Shown: positions 17,319-26,459 of the stretch, piece after piece
Numbering within the stretch: position 1 is the first letter of the stretch
Layout: every line of letters begins with the position of its first letter
Source: Bacteroidota bacterium
GTDB lineage: Bacteria; Bacteroidota; Bacteroidia; UKL13-3
Length of the DNA: 38,113 bases
NCBI GenBank assembly: GCA_947491825.1
Contig: CANLLM010000011.1
Coordinates: 1-38,113 of the forward strand
Reading direction: 5' to 3'
Program-made: the position numbers and the translations under genes
The notes under the pieces: generated by a model
Told to the model about the DNA's origin: nothing
Seen by the model: only the letters and a program-made list of their open reading frames with translations
Database searches by the model: none

Positions 17319-18500
17319 ATGAAAAAAGCAATCCTTGTCATTCACTCTTTTTTGATAGCTATTACTTCCTTTTCGCAAAGTGTAATTAAAACGATGCTAC
17401 GACTACCAGACACAGGAGTAACAACTGGTTACACAACAACTTTTGGAGAAGATAATGATTACACCATTTTCCCTCCATTTTTTACTAAAAACGGAAATGG
17501 TACCATAACCGATACCATTACAGGGCTTATGTGGCAACAAACAGATGGTGGGGAAATGTCTATTGAAAATGCAATAATTTATTGCAATAATCTAGATTTA
17601 GGAGGACATACGGATTGGCGATTACCAAACGCACACGAGGCATTCAGCATTCTCAATCACCAAAACTCGAATCCTGCATTAGATGCAACCGTATTTAATT
17701 TATCACTTGCAGAATATTGGTGGACAAGCGATAGACAAGCAAATGATAGTAACAAAGTTTGGGCAACAAATTCAGGGGGAGGAATTGGCAATCATCCTAA
17801 AACGGAAACCATAAGTGCTGGCGGGCCAAAAAGATTTCATGTAAGAGCCGTTAGAGATATTGCAACGCCAACGTTAATACCGAATCATTTCACAGACAAT
17901 GGTAACGGAACTATTACAGATAATATTACTGGACTTATATGGCAAAAAGCCCCTTACACAGACACGCTTTCATGGGAACAGTCATTAACCTATGCTGACA
18001 CACTTTCTCTTTCGGGTACAAGTGATTGGCGTTTACCTAACATTAAAGAATTACAGTCTATTATTGACGTGACTATAATTAACCCTGCTTTAAACGCAAA
18101 TTTTTTCGTTACTGGAGGTGCAAAAAAATATTGGTCTTCTACTAGCATTACAAATCAAACAACAAGAGCATGGTATTTAAATGCCCAGTTTGGCATTACA
18201 ACTTATGACGCAAAGACAACTAAACACAATTTAATTTGTGTTAAAGGAAATCCTGTAACAACAGGAGTAAAAGAAATTCACTCAACAAGTCCATCTGTAT
18301 TTCCAAATCCATTTACATCAAGGATAGTTTTAAATAATAAAACTGGTCATGAAAGTTTTGAACTCACCAATAGTTTAGGTGCCATTATTTATTCTGGTAA
18401 ATTTATTGAGGGACAGCATTTTAATTACCTACCCAATGGAATCTATTTTTTAAAAATAATTGGTAAATCAACTTCAATCATCAAACTTTTAAAAGAGTAA
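17319..18500 (+). CDS. Secreted protein with two DUF1566 (Lcl C-terminal) domains and T9SS tail
   Basis: The 393-residue protein has a signal peptide (MKKAILVIHSFLIAITSFSQ) and two tandem DUF1566/Lcl_C domains, about residues 55-180 and 190-312. Each shows the signature order 'NGNGTITDxITGLxWQ', 'DWRLPN...EAFSIL/ELQSII', 'PALDA/NPALNA', and 'YWWTS/YWSST'. These domains occur in extracellular and adhesin-like proteins and adopt a C-type-lectin-like or sulfatase-modifying-factor-like fold in related families; their role here is unknown. A T9SS type A tail follows (VFPNPFTSRIVLNN...NGIYFLKIIGK). The start codon abuts the preceding stop. A 303-bp gap with no gene follows, so this is the last gene of the operon. 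Confidence 0.85.
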   Translation: MKKAILVIHSFLIAITSFSQSVIKTMLRLPDTGVTTGYTTTFGEDNDYTIFPPFFTKNGNGTITDTITGLMWQQTDGGEMSIENAIIYCNNLDLGGHTDWRLPNAHEAFSILNHQNSNPALDATVFNLSLAEYWWTSDRQANDSNKVWATNSGGGIGNHPKTETISAGGPKRFHVRAVRDIATPTLIPNHFTDNGNGTITDNITGLIWQKAPYTDTLSWEQSLTYADTLSLSGTSDWRLPNIKELQSIIDVTIINPALNANFFVTGGAKKYWSSTSITNQTTRAWYLNAQFGITTYDAKTTKHNLICVKGNPVTTGVKEIHSTSPSVFPNPFTSRIVLNNKTGHESFELTNSLGAIIYSGKFIEGQHFNYLPNGIYFLKIIGKSTSIIKLLKE

Positions 18501-18803
18501 ATTAGTTTAATACCCCTAATCGATTTTATTTAAAAATAGTTATTTTTCGGTTTTACAAACTTAATTCAATTGTGATTTGACTAACTCCTTTTTAAAATCA
18601 GTAATTTACTGCTCGGCTTAAAGCAAACCTTTTATTATCCAAGATTTAGTAAAGATAAAAATAGGTATTAAAGTGCTTTAAATATCTTTCAAACGTACGT
18701 ACCTCTGATAAATCCCTTTTTGGAACTAAAGGTAATTTTGGTATGCTAATTTATTTATTATTGGTATGTTATTTGAAACTGATGAAACTGCTATTTTTAC
18801 GGC
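18501..18803. other. Noncoding stretch between DUF1566 gene and hydrolase gene
   Basis: This 303-bp AT-rich stretch contains no ORF I can support and no strong hairpin terminator. It includes the block GTATTAAAGTGCTTTAAATATCTTTCAA-like sequence (18665-18692) that is shared, with changes, with 14205-14235. Near the 3' end, TATTTTTA (18792-18799) resembles a -7 box but is only 4 bp from the ATG, so I do not call it a promoter. Confidence 0.4.
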
Positions 18804-19748
18804 ATGAAGAGTTTGAAAACCATCTTGTTTGTGACGCTTGCCACAGGGTTTTTTGCCTTGTGGAGTTCGTGCAAGGAAGACGTTCCATCCATAAACGATT
18901 CACCTACTGAAACTCCCGTTGAACCTGCCAAAATGAAAGGAACAGCTGATTTGTTATTTACAGATTACGCCCCTTTAAAAAACAACCCAATTAGGTTGTA
19001 TTATCATATACCGTTCAATGCAACCACATTAACGCCTATTTTGTTGGTATTTCATGGGACAGATCGCAATGCCCAATATAGTAGAGATGAGATGATCGCT
19101 AATGCCGACAAACTGGGTTTTATTATTATTGCTCCAGAGTTTAGCGACCAATATTATCCTACTGCAGATAGTTATAATTTAGGAAACATATTTGTGGATG
19201 GAGATAATCCTTCACCGACTACGCTAAACCCAGAAAGTATATGGACATTTTCTGCTATTGAGCCTATTTTTAATTTTATGAAAGCGCGCATTGGTAGTTC
19301 ATTAAATTCATATGATGTGTTTGGACACTCTGCGGGTGGACAATTTGTGCACCGTTATTTATTGTACAAGCCATTGGCTAAAATAAACAGGTTGGTAGCC
19401 GCCTCATCTGGTTGGTACACAATGTTTGATAATACCATTAACTTCCCTTATGGTACCAAACAAAGTCCGGTAGAGTCAAGCAACTACAATAACCTTTTTA
19501 ATAAAAAAGTATTTATTATTGTAGGGGAATTGGATACTGACCCTAATTCAAGCGAACTTAGGCATAATGAGATTGTAGATAAACAAGGATTAAACAGGTT
19601 TACAAGGGCACAGTATTTTTATACCCAATCAAGGACCGCAGCCATTCAAAGCAATAGCGCTTTTAATTGGAAGTATTATTCTTTAAAAGGAATAGGTCAT
19701 GATTTTGTAGGAACATCAACGGCTGCGGCCAACTATCTTTATCAATAA
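18804..19748 (+). CDS. Lipoprotein alpha/beta hydrolase
   Basis: The N terminus (MKSLKTILFVTLATGFFALWSSCKED) is a lipoprotein signal peptide with a lipobox-like WSSC, so the mature protein is probably lipid-anchored at Cys23. The remainder of the 314 residues is an alpha/beta hydrolase of the esterase/PHB-depolymerase-like type. The nucleophile elbow is GHSAGG, the oxyanion region is ILLVFHGTDRN, the acid is probably Asp in VGELDTDPNS, and the catalytic His is in GIGHDF. Substrate is unknown; secreted hydrolases of this shape often act on esters or polyesters. A T9SS protein gene follows after 27 bp and is probably co-transcribed. Confidence 0.85.
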   Translation: MKSLKTILFVTLATGFFALWSSCKEDVPSINDSPTETPVEPAKMKGTADLLFTDYAPLKNNPIRLYYHIPFNATTLTPILLVFHGTDRNAQYSRDEMIANADKLGFIIIAPEFSDQYYPTADSYNLGNIFVDGDNPSPTTLNPESIWTFSAIEPIFNFMKARIGSSLNSYDVFGHSAGGQFVHRYLLYKPLAKINRLVAASSGWYTMFDNTINFPYGTKQSPVESSNYNNLFNKKVFIIVGELDTDPNSSELRHNEIVDKQGLNRFTRAQYFYTQSRTAAIQSNSAFNWKYYSLKGIGHDFVGTSTAAANYLYQ

Positions 19749-19775
19749 CACTTAATAATTAAATACCAAAAACCA

Positions 19776-21062
19776 ATGAAAAGAATACTACAACTATTCG
19801 TGGGCATTGCCCTTACCACAAGTATTTTTGCTCAAACTACTATTGAGAATTTTGCTTACGGAACCATTACAGGTACAAGTGCGGACTCGCTTACCAATCC
19901 AGCATTTGGCGGAGGCAACTGGAGAAGGCACAGCGGTACTGGTGGACCAATTTCATACAAAAGCACTTCGCTTAGCTTTCCTGGCTACTTTTCCTCAGGG
20001 GTTGGCGGATCAGCGGAGTTCAGCTTTAATACAGTAAGTAGAGAAGATGCCAATCGCTCTATAACTCCCTATACTTCTGGAAAAGTTTACATTTCGTTTT
20101 TATTAAACATGTCAAATAATGGCGGAACTGCCGCAGATTATTTTTTCCACCTATTAGACACAAGTGCCATGACCTCTTTCAGGGGTAGACATTACATTAA
20201 AGCAGGAAGTACGGCCAATACCTTTAACATAGGTATCAACAAAGGTTCGTCTGCGACACCTGTATATTCACCTATTAATTACCCTTTGGATACTCCCCTT
20301 TTAGTGGTTGTTAAATACAGCTTTGACCCTAATTTCTTAGATACCATTTCAACGTATATCTTTCCCCTTGGAACAACAATTCCTGCAACAGAACCTAGCA
20401 CTCCAACCATAGTTACTGCAGATGTTTCTACTGCGGATATGGTTACCTTAAATGCTGTAGCCATTCGACAAGGCACCATCGGATCAATGAATGGAAGAAT
20501 TGATGGAATTCGTGTTTCAAATGCTTGGGCTAATACTATTTTATCAGTAAAATTAACATCATTTAATGCTGAGCTAACAGGTACTAACTCTACCCTAATT
20601 TCTTGGACTACCTCAACTGAAATAAACAACAGCGGGTTTGAAATTGAAAGAAGTTTGGATGGCGAGAATTTTGAAATGATAGGATTTGTAAAAGGCGCAG
20701 GAAATACTAATGTTTTAAGTAAGTATGCATTTGAGTATGGTTCGGATGAAGGTGCATTTTATCGTTTAAAACAAATGGATTTTGATGGTAAATTCAATTA
20801 TTCCAATATCATATCGATAACCAATACTAAAGGTAAAGCCACAACAAGTCCAAATCCATTTAACAATCAAATTGAAATTAACGCCAATAACATCATTACA
20901 CATGCTGAAATAATAGACATGATGGGTAAAGTGGTGTTGAGTCAAACAATCAACGACTACTCAGGTAATTTAAACGCTCAAGAATTGCGTAATGGCATCT
21001 ATTTTATTAAGCTATACCAAGGTGAGACTATCATTACCAAAAGAATTATCAAAGCAAACTAA
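19776..21062 (+). CDS. Secreted protein with Fn3-like region and T9SS type A sorting domain
   Basis: This 428-residue protein has a signal peptide (MKRILQLFVGIALTTSIFAQ). Residues ~20-245 form a beta-rich domain with features of concanavalin/LamG-type sandwiches (GKVYISFLLNMSNNG, LLVVVKYSFDPN, GRIDGIRVSNAW); I could not assign a named family. Residues ~255-345 (SVKLTSFNAELTGTNSTLISWTTSTEINNSGFEIERS) are the 'FxxxxxxxxVxLxWxTxxExNNxxFxIERS' segment commonly placed before T9SS tails. The tail TSPNPFNNQIEINAN...NGIYFIKLYQGE...IIKAN completes the T9SS sorting domain. It lies 27 bp after the lipoprotein hydrolase gene and is closed by a strong bidirectional terminator. Confidence 0.85.
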   Translation: MKRILQLFVGIALTTSIFAQTTIENFAYGTITGTSADSLTNPAFGGGNWRRHSGTGGPISYKSTSLSFPGYFSSGVGGSAEFSFNTVSREDANRSITPYTSGKVYISFLLNMSNNGGTAADYFFHLLDTSAMTSFRGRHYIKAGSTANTFNIGINKGSSATPVYSPINYPLDTPLLVVVKYSFDPNFLDTISTYIFPLGTTIPATEPSTPTIVTADVSTADMVTLNAVAIRQGTIGSMNGRIDGIRVSNAWANTILSVKLTSFNAELTGTNSTLISWTTSTEINNSGFEIERSLDGENFEMIGFVKGAGNTNVLSKYAFEYGSDEGAFYRLKQMDFDGKFNYSNIISITNTKGKATTSPNPFNNQIEINANNIITHAEIIDMMGKVVLSQTINDYSGNLNAQELRNGIYFIKLYQGETIITKRIIKAN

Positions 21063-21076
21063 TTGACTATTTATAT

Positions 21077-21115
21077 AAAAAACGACCAGCCATTTAAATG
21101 ACTGGTCGTTTTTTT
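21077..21115. terminator. Bidirectional terminator between converging operons
   Basis: AACGACCAG (21081-21089) pairs with CTGGTCGTT (21102-21110), extended by A4/T4 outside, with an inner CATTT/AAATG pairing in the loop. Poly-A before and poly-T after allow termination in both directions. It serves the T9SS gene ending at 21062 and the minus-strand symporter gene ending at 21119, and so marks the 3' end of the eight-gene operon. Confidence 0.9.
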
Positions 21116-21118
21116 ATG

Positions 21119-22333
21119 CTATTCATTAATTGCTGTGTTAAATTTGTCATGGTCAAATTCATTCTCGCTTTTAGCAATTACAATAGTGGCGATGGCGTTT
21201 CCAATGAGATTTGTAATCGACCGTCCTTCACTCATAAACTTATCAACCCCCCATAAAAACCCGAGTCCTTCCAAAGGAATTGAATCCATAGAAGCCAACG
21301 TAGAGGCAAGCACCACGAAACCGCTGCCTGTAACTCCTGCTGCACCTTTAGAAGTAATCATTAATACGCCTAGTAATAAAGCCATTTCGCCAAAGCTGAG
21401 AGGCACATTGTAAATTTGCGCTAAAAAAATGGTGGCCATACTGAGGTAAATGGAGGTTCCATCCAAATTAAAGGAGTATCCAACAGGTATAACTAAGCCT
21501 ACTATGGGTTTACTGCACCCGGCTTTCTCTAATTTATGCATAATATTCGGTAAGGCCGTTTCTGATGAAGAGGTACCCAATACAATTAGAATTTCTTCCT
21601 TAATGTATTTTAAAAATTTCCAATTGCTTAAACCATAATATTTCATGATGGCTCCTAGTACCAGAAAAATAAAAATACCCATGGTGATGTATACGCTCAT
21701 GAGTAATTTGCCTAATGGGATTAAGGTATGTAGCCCAAATTTGGATACTGTAAAAGCCATGGCACCAAAAGCGGCAACAGGTGCTAAATACATGACATAC
21801 CTGAGCAATAAAAAGACTTTTTTAGAAGTGTAAGTGAACACTTTAATGATGGGCTCTTTTTTGGTATACAAGTTAAGGACAATACCTACCAATAAGGCTA
21901 CCAATAATATTTGAATGGTGATATTGGATTGGATAAAATTTAACCAACTGAAAGGCACCTTGCCATGCTCGGTGTATTTTGAAACATCGCCAATTGGAAT
22001 TTTTGTACGATTAATATTTCCGGGTTTTAAAATTAGCGCAACTGCGATACCAATGGCCAATGAAAAGGTAGAAATAATTTCGAAGTAGATTAACGATTTT
22101 AAACCTATTCGTCCCACTTTTTTGAGATCTCCCATAAAGCTAATGCCCAACACAATTGTAAAAAAAATGATGGGCGGAATAAACAGTTTAATAACTTGAA
22201 TAAAAGTAGTTCCAATAAACTCCAACTTAAGACCTAACTCAGGATTGTAATGCCCAACACAGATGCCAGAAACAATAGCAACGAGCACATAAAAGGTGAG
22301 GTGTCGGAACATTCCCTTGAATAAAATGGACAT
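21119..22333 (-). CDS. Dicarboxylate/amino acid:cation symporter (DAACS family, GltP/DctA type)
   Basis: The 404-residue polytopic protein carries the diagnostic features of the glutamate/aspartate/C4-dicarboxylate symporters: the serine-rich hairpin loop SSSETALPNIMHKLE, the following GYSFNLDGTSIYLSMA (NLDGT motif), and GAAGVTGSGFVVLAS in the second hairpin. Eight transmembrane segments and two re-entrant loops are expected. It would import glutamate, aspartate or succinate/fumarate/malate with Na+ or H+; the exact substrate cannot be read from sequence. It ends in TAG. The gene is the last of the minus-strand operon, 57 bp after the second porin gene, without a terminator in the gap, and ends at the bidirectional hairpin. 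In context it is likely to import free acidic amino acids released outside or in the periplasm. Confidence 0.92.
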   Translation of the reverse strand: MSILFKGMFRHLTFYVLVAIVSGICVGHYNPELGLKLEFIGTTFIQVIKLFIPPIIFFTIVLGISFMGDLKKVGRIGLKSLIYFEIISTFSLAIGIAVALILKPGNINRTKIPIGDVSKYTEHGKVPFSWLNFIQSNITIQILLVALLVGIVLNLYTKKEPIIKVFTYTSKKVFLLLRYVMYLAPVAAFGAMAFTVSKFGLHTLIPLGKLLMSVYITMGIFIFLVLGAIMKYYGLSNWKFLKYIKEEILIVLGTSSSETALPNIMHKLEKAGCSKPIVGLVIPVGYSFNLDGTSIYLSMATIFLAQIYNVPLSFGEMALLLGVLMITSKGAAGVTGSGFVVLASTLASMDSIPLEGLGFLWGVDKFMSEGRSITNLIGNAIATIVIAKSENEFDHDKFNTAINE

Positions 22334-22390
22334 GTAGTTTAAATATTATTGGAGTAAATAAATTGGGACTGGATACTTTGGATTGTGAAA

Positions 22391-23623
22391 TTAAAAAAGT
22401 AATTGCACATACAAATTACCGATTAAAGATGTAGCTGCAGTGCCCACCTTGAGGTGAGTTAATGAGGCATTTACTTTCAAATTGTTTTCATTAAAATACC
22501 TGCTAAAACCATAAGTAATTTCCTCTTGGTTTTGCAAAACCGAATTTATATTACCAGGAAACTCGCGTATTAATTTAGCATACCTCATATCAACCCCGTA
22601 CTTTTTATTAAGTACATAACCTACTTGTGCATTTAAGCCAGTTCCCAAAGTTAGCCGCTCGCTAATTTCTGTTGTCTTAACAATATCTATACCTGTTTGG
22701 TCAAAATAAGTTCCTTCTTCAATTTTAGCAGTTGCAATAACAAATTCCGTTAATACTGAAAATCCTTTATACTTAATCAAAATATCATAATACAATTTAC
22801 GGTAGTCGGGTAATTTGTTTTGCCCTGCAGTATCATACAATAAAAAACTACCATGGCCTTCTCCTGTCGAGTGACTCGCCCCTTTATTAATGCTTCCAGC
22901 TGCACCTAAGACTATTTTAGGTGTGGATTCATGTTTTATGTCGGCTATCACTTGTTCATTTCCTTCAGAGAAATTACCCAACGGATAAAAATCAATCCTG
23001 CCTGCGTATTTAACGCCACCTAAATCATAATCGGTGCTACTTACGCCAAATGAATTTCGGCCATCGCCAGAGGTAATTGCGGCTTTAGGTGATACAATCA
23101 TTTTGCCCAAATTAAAACTTGATTCAATAAACACCCCAAATTCTCTTCCTGTAGAACTAAATTGTGTACTTAAAATACTTCTATCAATAAACTGAAACTG
23201 AGTTTCCATAATGGACATCTCGCGGTTATTGGTAAAGGCAAGTTGCTGCCCCATGGTAATACTTAATTGTTTGTAGGGCTTATAACAAACCCATGCATCC
23301 ATTAAAGGGGAAGCCAAACTAAAATCTGTTTGTAATAAAAAACTCAGCTTTTCTTTAACTGCTTTACCACTCACATTAAAATAAGTACGTCTTGAGTTTA
23401 AAAAATTGCTTGCTTGAGTTGTACTGTCTTTAATAAAAGCAATTTGGGGCTGAATCATACCGCCAATTTTAACTTGATAATCGCCATTGTTAAAATTGAA
23501 ACGGAGACCCTGGCCCATTTCAAAAGTAGGCTCAACAGATACATTCTCTTGGGCATATAAGCTTACCTTACATGCTATAAGGATTCCTAAAAAAAGGATT
23601 TTGATGTTAGAATAATTTTTCAT
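22391..23623 (-). CDS. Outer-membrane porin, OprO/OprP-like (second of a pair)
   Basis: This 410-residue protein has a signal peptide (MKNYSNIKILFLGILIACKVSLYAQ) and then an outer-membrane barrel of alternating aromatic strands, ending in ...LYVQLLF with the C-terminal Phe typical of porins. It resembles Porin_O_P-type proteins of Bacteroidota. It is a paralogue of the protein encoded at 25151-26452: both share AxTSGDGxNxF, DLGGxKYxGRxD, ESTPK/ELTPK and the LPDYxK segment. The start overlaps the end of the M14 peptidase gene by 17 bp. The second porin and the peptidase between the two suggest a route for peptide products through the outer membrane. The actual solute is unknown. Confidence 0.82.
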   Translation of the reverse strand: MKNYSNIKILFLGILIACKVSLYAQENVSVEPTFEMGQGLRFNFNNGDYQVKIGGMIQPQIAFIKDSTTQASNFLNSRRTYFNVSGKAVKEKLSFLLQTDFSLASPLMDAWVCYKPYKQLSITMGQQLAFTNNREMSIMETQFQFIDRSILSTQFSSTGREFGVFIESSFNLGKMIVSPKAAITSGDGRNSFGVSSTDYDLGGVKYAGRIDFYPLGNFSEGNEQVIADIKHESTPKIVLGAAGSINKGASHSTGEGHGSFLLYDTAGQNKLPDYRKLYYDILIKYKGFSVLTEFVIATAKIEEGTYFDQTGIDIVKTTEISERLTLGTGLNAQVGYVLNKKYGVDMRYAKLIREFPGNINSVLQNQEEITYGFSRYFNENNLKVNASLTHLKVGTAATSLIGNLYVQLLF

Positions 23624-25151
23624 TTTTCAGGTATCTATAAATAGGTAAAACAGCATTTAATTGGGTAGGTAATAAACCAAAACGTATAAAGCCATTGGCT
23701 GACTCAGGTTCTAAAACTTCAATGGCCAAACTTGCATTCTCTTGATTCATATCAACAAAGTAAGTACCTTTAGGTAAGGCTAACGATTTGGTATGTACTT
23801 CAGTTTTTACTTTTTGCTCAAACACACCTTCATCCATTTCTACTGCCTTAGAAAAAGAGCTAACCGTATACGTTTCCACCTCTGCAAGAATATTACCAGG
23901 CAATGTTTCAATCTTTAATCCTAGAATGGTTAGTTTTTCAATCAAAGCAGATTGGCTTGCATCCAATAAATAAGCCATAGGGCGTTTGCGGGTTAATACA
24001 GGGCTCGATATTGAGGCATTGTGTATTTCTACATCAATTTGCATTTCGCTTGCTGTTTCCAAATCAATAACTGTTAATGGTTGAGTAGATATTTGCTTTT
24101 TGCTGGTAACTACTGCCAATTCATTAGGGGATAAATCTGGCTTAAGTACTTCTTTTACCTCGTCCACATTATTGTATGCCGAATTTAGGTAGGACATCCC
24201 TATTAAAAATGTAGTTTGAATTCTGCGTTTAAAAGAAGTCCTTCCAAGTCCAACTCCTCTTACCTCTATCAGGCTTGCCACGGCATTAGAAAGCGCATAG
24301 GAAGTAGCACTTGACCGCGCATTATTTGATCCTTGATTGAAGTGAATATCGCCCATCACTTTTTCAGGTGTGAGGTATTCTCTGTGAACTAAACCAGCTT
24401 TATCTAATTCTTCTTTTACATTTTGTACAAATTTTTGATTGGTATAATTTCTTAATTTTTGAGGTACATTTAAATTCCCTGAAGTCATAAACATCACATC
24501 GGGCCTAGAAGTGATGCCCATGATACCGTATTGGGTATACTCCTTGCGGTATGGCCTGTGCTCATGAAAATCAACTGCGATATCAGCATTAAAATCACTA
24601 AATGCCTTTTTAAGAAATATACTTTCCTGAATAATTAATTTAGTTTGATCTCTATTTAAATCGAGGCCATTGGCTGCATACCTGTCTTCTTTTTCATAGC
24701 CATCAATATTGGCCATTGGAACAAGGGCAATTTCCAACCTATTCAACAAATAGCTGTAGTTGGGGTCGTTTAATAACTTATCCAATATGTACAATACTCC
24801 TTCGGTACTGGCCATTTCATCGCCATGTAGGCCCCCTTGAAACCAAACTTTTAACTTTTTTTCGCTGCTGTTTTTATTAAGAGTAACCATAGGAATGGCT
24901 TTCCCCTTTTGGCTTTTCCCAATAAATCGGAAACTCATAACAGAAGAATGCTTTGATTGTTGCATGTTTAAAAAAGCAATCAATTCTTCATAATTGGTAA
25001 AGCCTTTATTTTTTTTGAAGGCAGGTGTATGAATGTCAATTTCTAAATCTGGAAAAAATTTCGAAGTTATCTCTTTAGATTGTGGGTTAAAGTCTTGCAC
25101 AAAACCCCATAATACCATACCAATTAAAATAAATCCTATCCGTTTTTTCAT
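23607..25151 (-). CDS. M14-family zinc carboxypeptidase, exported
   Basis: The track starts at 25187, but the Met at 25151 (MKKRIGFILIGMVLWGF) begins an export signal and overlaps the preceding stop by one base (TAATG), so I choose it; the protein is 514 residues. M14 signatures are in order: zinc ligands H109 and E112 in LHGDE, N166-R167-D168 for substrate carboxylate binding, third zinc ligand H196 in DFHEH, and the probable catalytic E296 in LIEVRG. M14 enzymes remove C-terminal residues, or act on special amide bonds such as gamma-glutamyl links. The last ~150 residues form an extra C-terminal domain of unknown type. It sits between two porin genes and overlaps the second by 17 bp, suggesting periplasmic peptide trimming. 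Substrate is inference. Confidence 0.9.
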   Translation of the reverse strand: MKKRIGFILIGMVLWGFVQDFNPQSKEITSKFFPDLEIDIHTPAFKKNKGFTNYEELIAFLNMQQSKHSSVMSFRFIGKSQKGKAIPMVTLNKNSSEKKLKVWFQGGLHGDEMASTEGVLYILDKLLNDPNYSYLLNRLEIALVPMANIDGYEKEDRYAANGLDLNRDQTKLIIQESIFLKKAFSDFNADIAVDFHEHRPYRKEYTQYGIMGITSRPDVMFMTSGNLNVPQKLRNYTNQKFVQNVKEELDKAGLVHREYLTPEKVMGDIHFNQGSNNARSSATSYALSNAVASLIEVRGVGLGRTSFKRRIQTTFLIGMSYLNSAYNNVDEVKEVLKPDLSPNELAVVTSKKQISTQPLTVIDLETASEMQIDVEIHNASISSPVLTRKRPMAYLLDASQSALIEKLTILGLKIETLPGNILAEVETYTVSSFSKAVEMDEGVFEQKVKTEVHTKSLALPKGTYFVDMNQENASLAIEVLEPESANGFIRFGLLPTQLNAVLPIYRYLKNEKLF

Positions 25152-26452
25152 TAGAATGATAGTGTTGCAATGATGTTTGTTATCCATTCGTTGTTGGTAA
25201 TTGGTTTACCTATTATATCCAAACTACCGGGCGCTAATTCAACATAAGTAACTGAACCTTGTATTTTAAATCCATAACCGCGAGATATATATTTTGATAA
25301 GCTAAGGGTATAATATTTGGGTCTATTATATACGGTAGGATTGTTTAAAAATGAATTAACCGCAGCATCCAGATAGGTATAGCGAGCATCAACAGAGATT
25401 CTGTTTTTAAATATATATCCACCTTGAATATTGTACCCTTTTCCCAGCATCATTCTTCCTCTCACATAACTTTCAATATTTTCAACTCCATTAACTAAAA
25501 AGGATGTCGAGGTAGTGCCATCATTTCTTACCCTTGTGAAAATTGTTTTAGGAACATTAGCGCTGCTACTCACAAATTCGCCAAGAAAACTAAATCCTTT
25601 ATACTTAAACAAAAAATCAACTCCAAACTTGGTGTAGTCGGGCAATGCATTGTTTCCTGTGCTATCGCGGTATAAAATAGCCCCATTAGATTCTCCTCTT
25701 CTACTACTTACGCCAAAAGCGGTGCTATAAGTAAAGCCAACTAATAATTTAGGCGTTAGCTCCCTCACCATATCTACCTGTCTGAACTGCCCAAAATTAG
25801 TAAACTTACCGAAAGTTAAAACATCCAGTCGTCCGCCATACTTTAACCCTCCTAAATCTTTCCTAAAGGCATTGCTACCATCCCCGGATGTAACAGCCAA
25901 GGCTGGTTTAAAAACAAGATTCTTAGTGGCTTTAAACTCCCCTGATACAAATAGTCCAAAATCTCGAGCAACAGCGAATGCAGAGGTAAGCCTACTTCTT
26001 TCGGGTAATTGCAAGGAATTAGAGGTCATTAATATTTCTAAGTTTTCGGTTGGGCATGAGCTCTGCCCAAACTTAATTTCTAAAAATGGAGTGGGATGGT
26101 AGGCCAACCAAGCATCAAAAAGCGCTCGGCTATTTTCATCGCCAATCTCGGCATTACCGCTAAACTCTGCTTGAAGACGGTATTCCATTTTAAACTTTGG
26201 AAGATTTCCTTCCATCCTAAATCGTAACCTCCTCATTCTAAACCTTAAATAAGGATCAATAGGTGTATCATTCACATATTTTTTAATTTCTAATGATGGT
26301 TGAATATATAAGCCAATATTATAGGTTGAACTGTTTTTATCTGTAAATTTTAGCCCTTCGCCAAACTTATATTTATTCAATACCGGATTTTGAGCCACAC
26401 TTAACTTGGCCAAAACAATAAGCAAAAAGAAAACAATGTATTGTATTTTCAT
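25151..26452 (-). CDS. Outer-membrane porin, OprO/OprP-like (first of a pair)
   Basis: The track begins at 26482, inside the upstream iadA gene. The Met at 26452 (MKIQYIVFFLLIVLAKLSVAQN) begins a good signal peptide and sits 7 bp after the iadA stop, so I use it; the protein is 433 residues. The mature part is an outer-membrane beta barrel of the phosphate-selective-porin type: RFRMRRLRFRMEG, AFSGNAE-like strands, then DLGGLKYGGRLDVLTFG and KYISRGYGFKIQGSV, ending in TNIIATLSF with terminal Phe. It is a paralogue of the porin at 22391. The two differ in the loops and tails, so they may pass different products. The stop and the M14 start overlap (TAATG). Confidence 0.85.
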   Translation of the reverse strand: MKIQYIVFFLLIVLAKLSVAQNPVLNKYKFGEGLKFTDKNSSTYNIGLYIQPSLEIKKYVNDTPIDPYLRFRMRRLRFRMEGNLPKFKMEYRLQAEFSGNAEIGDENSRALFDAWLAYHPTPFLEIKFGQSSCPTENLEILMTSNSLQLPERSRLTSAFAVARDFGLFVSGEFKATKNLVFKPALAVTSGDGSNAFRKDLGGLKYGGRLDVLTFGKFTNFGQFRQVDMVRELTPKLLVGFTYSTAFGVSSRRGESNGAILYRDSTGNNALPDYTKFGVDFLFKYKGFSFLGEFVSSSANVPKTIFTRVRNDGTTSTSFLVNGVENIESYVRGRMMLGKGYNIQGGYIFKNRISVDARYTYLDAAVNSFLNNPTVYNRPKYYTLSLSKYISRGYGFKIQGSVTYVELAPGSLDIIGKPITNNEWITNIIATLSF

Positions 26453-26459
26453 GGTTACG

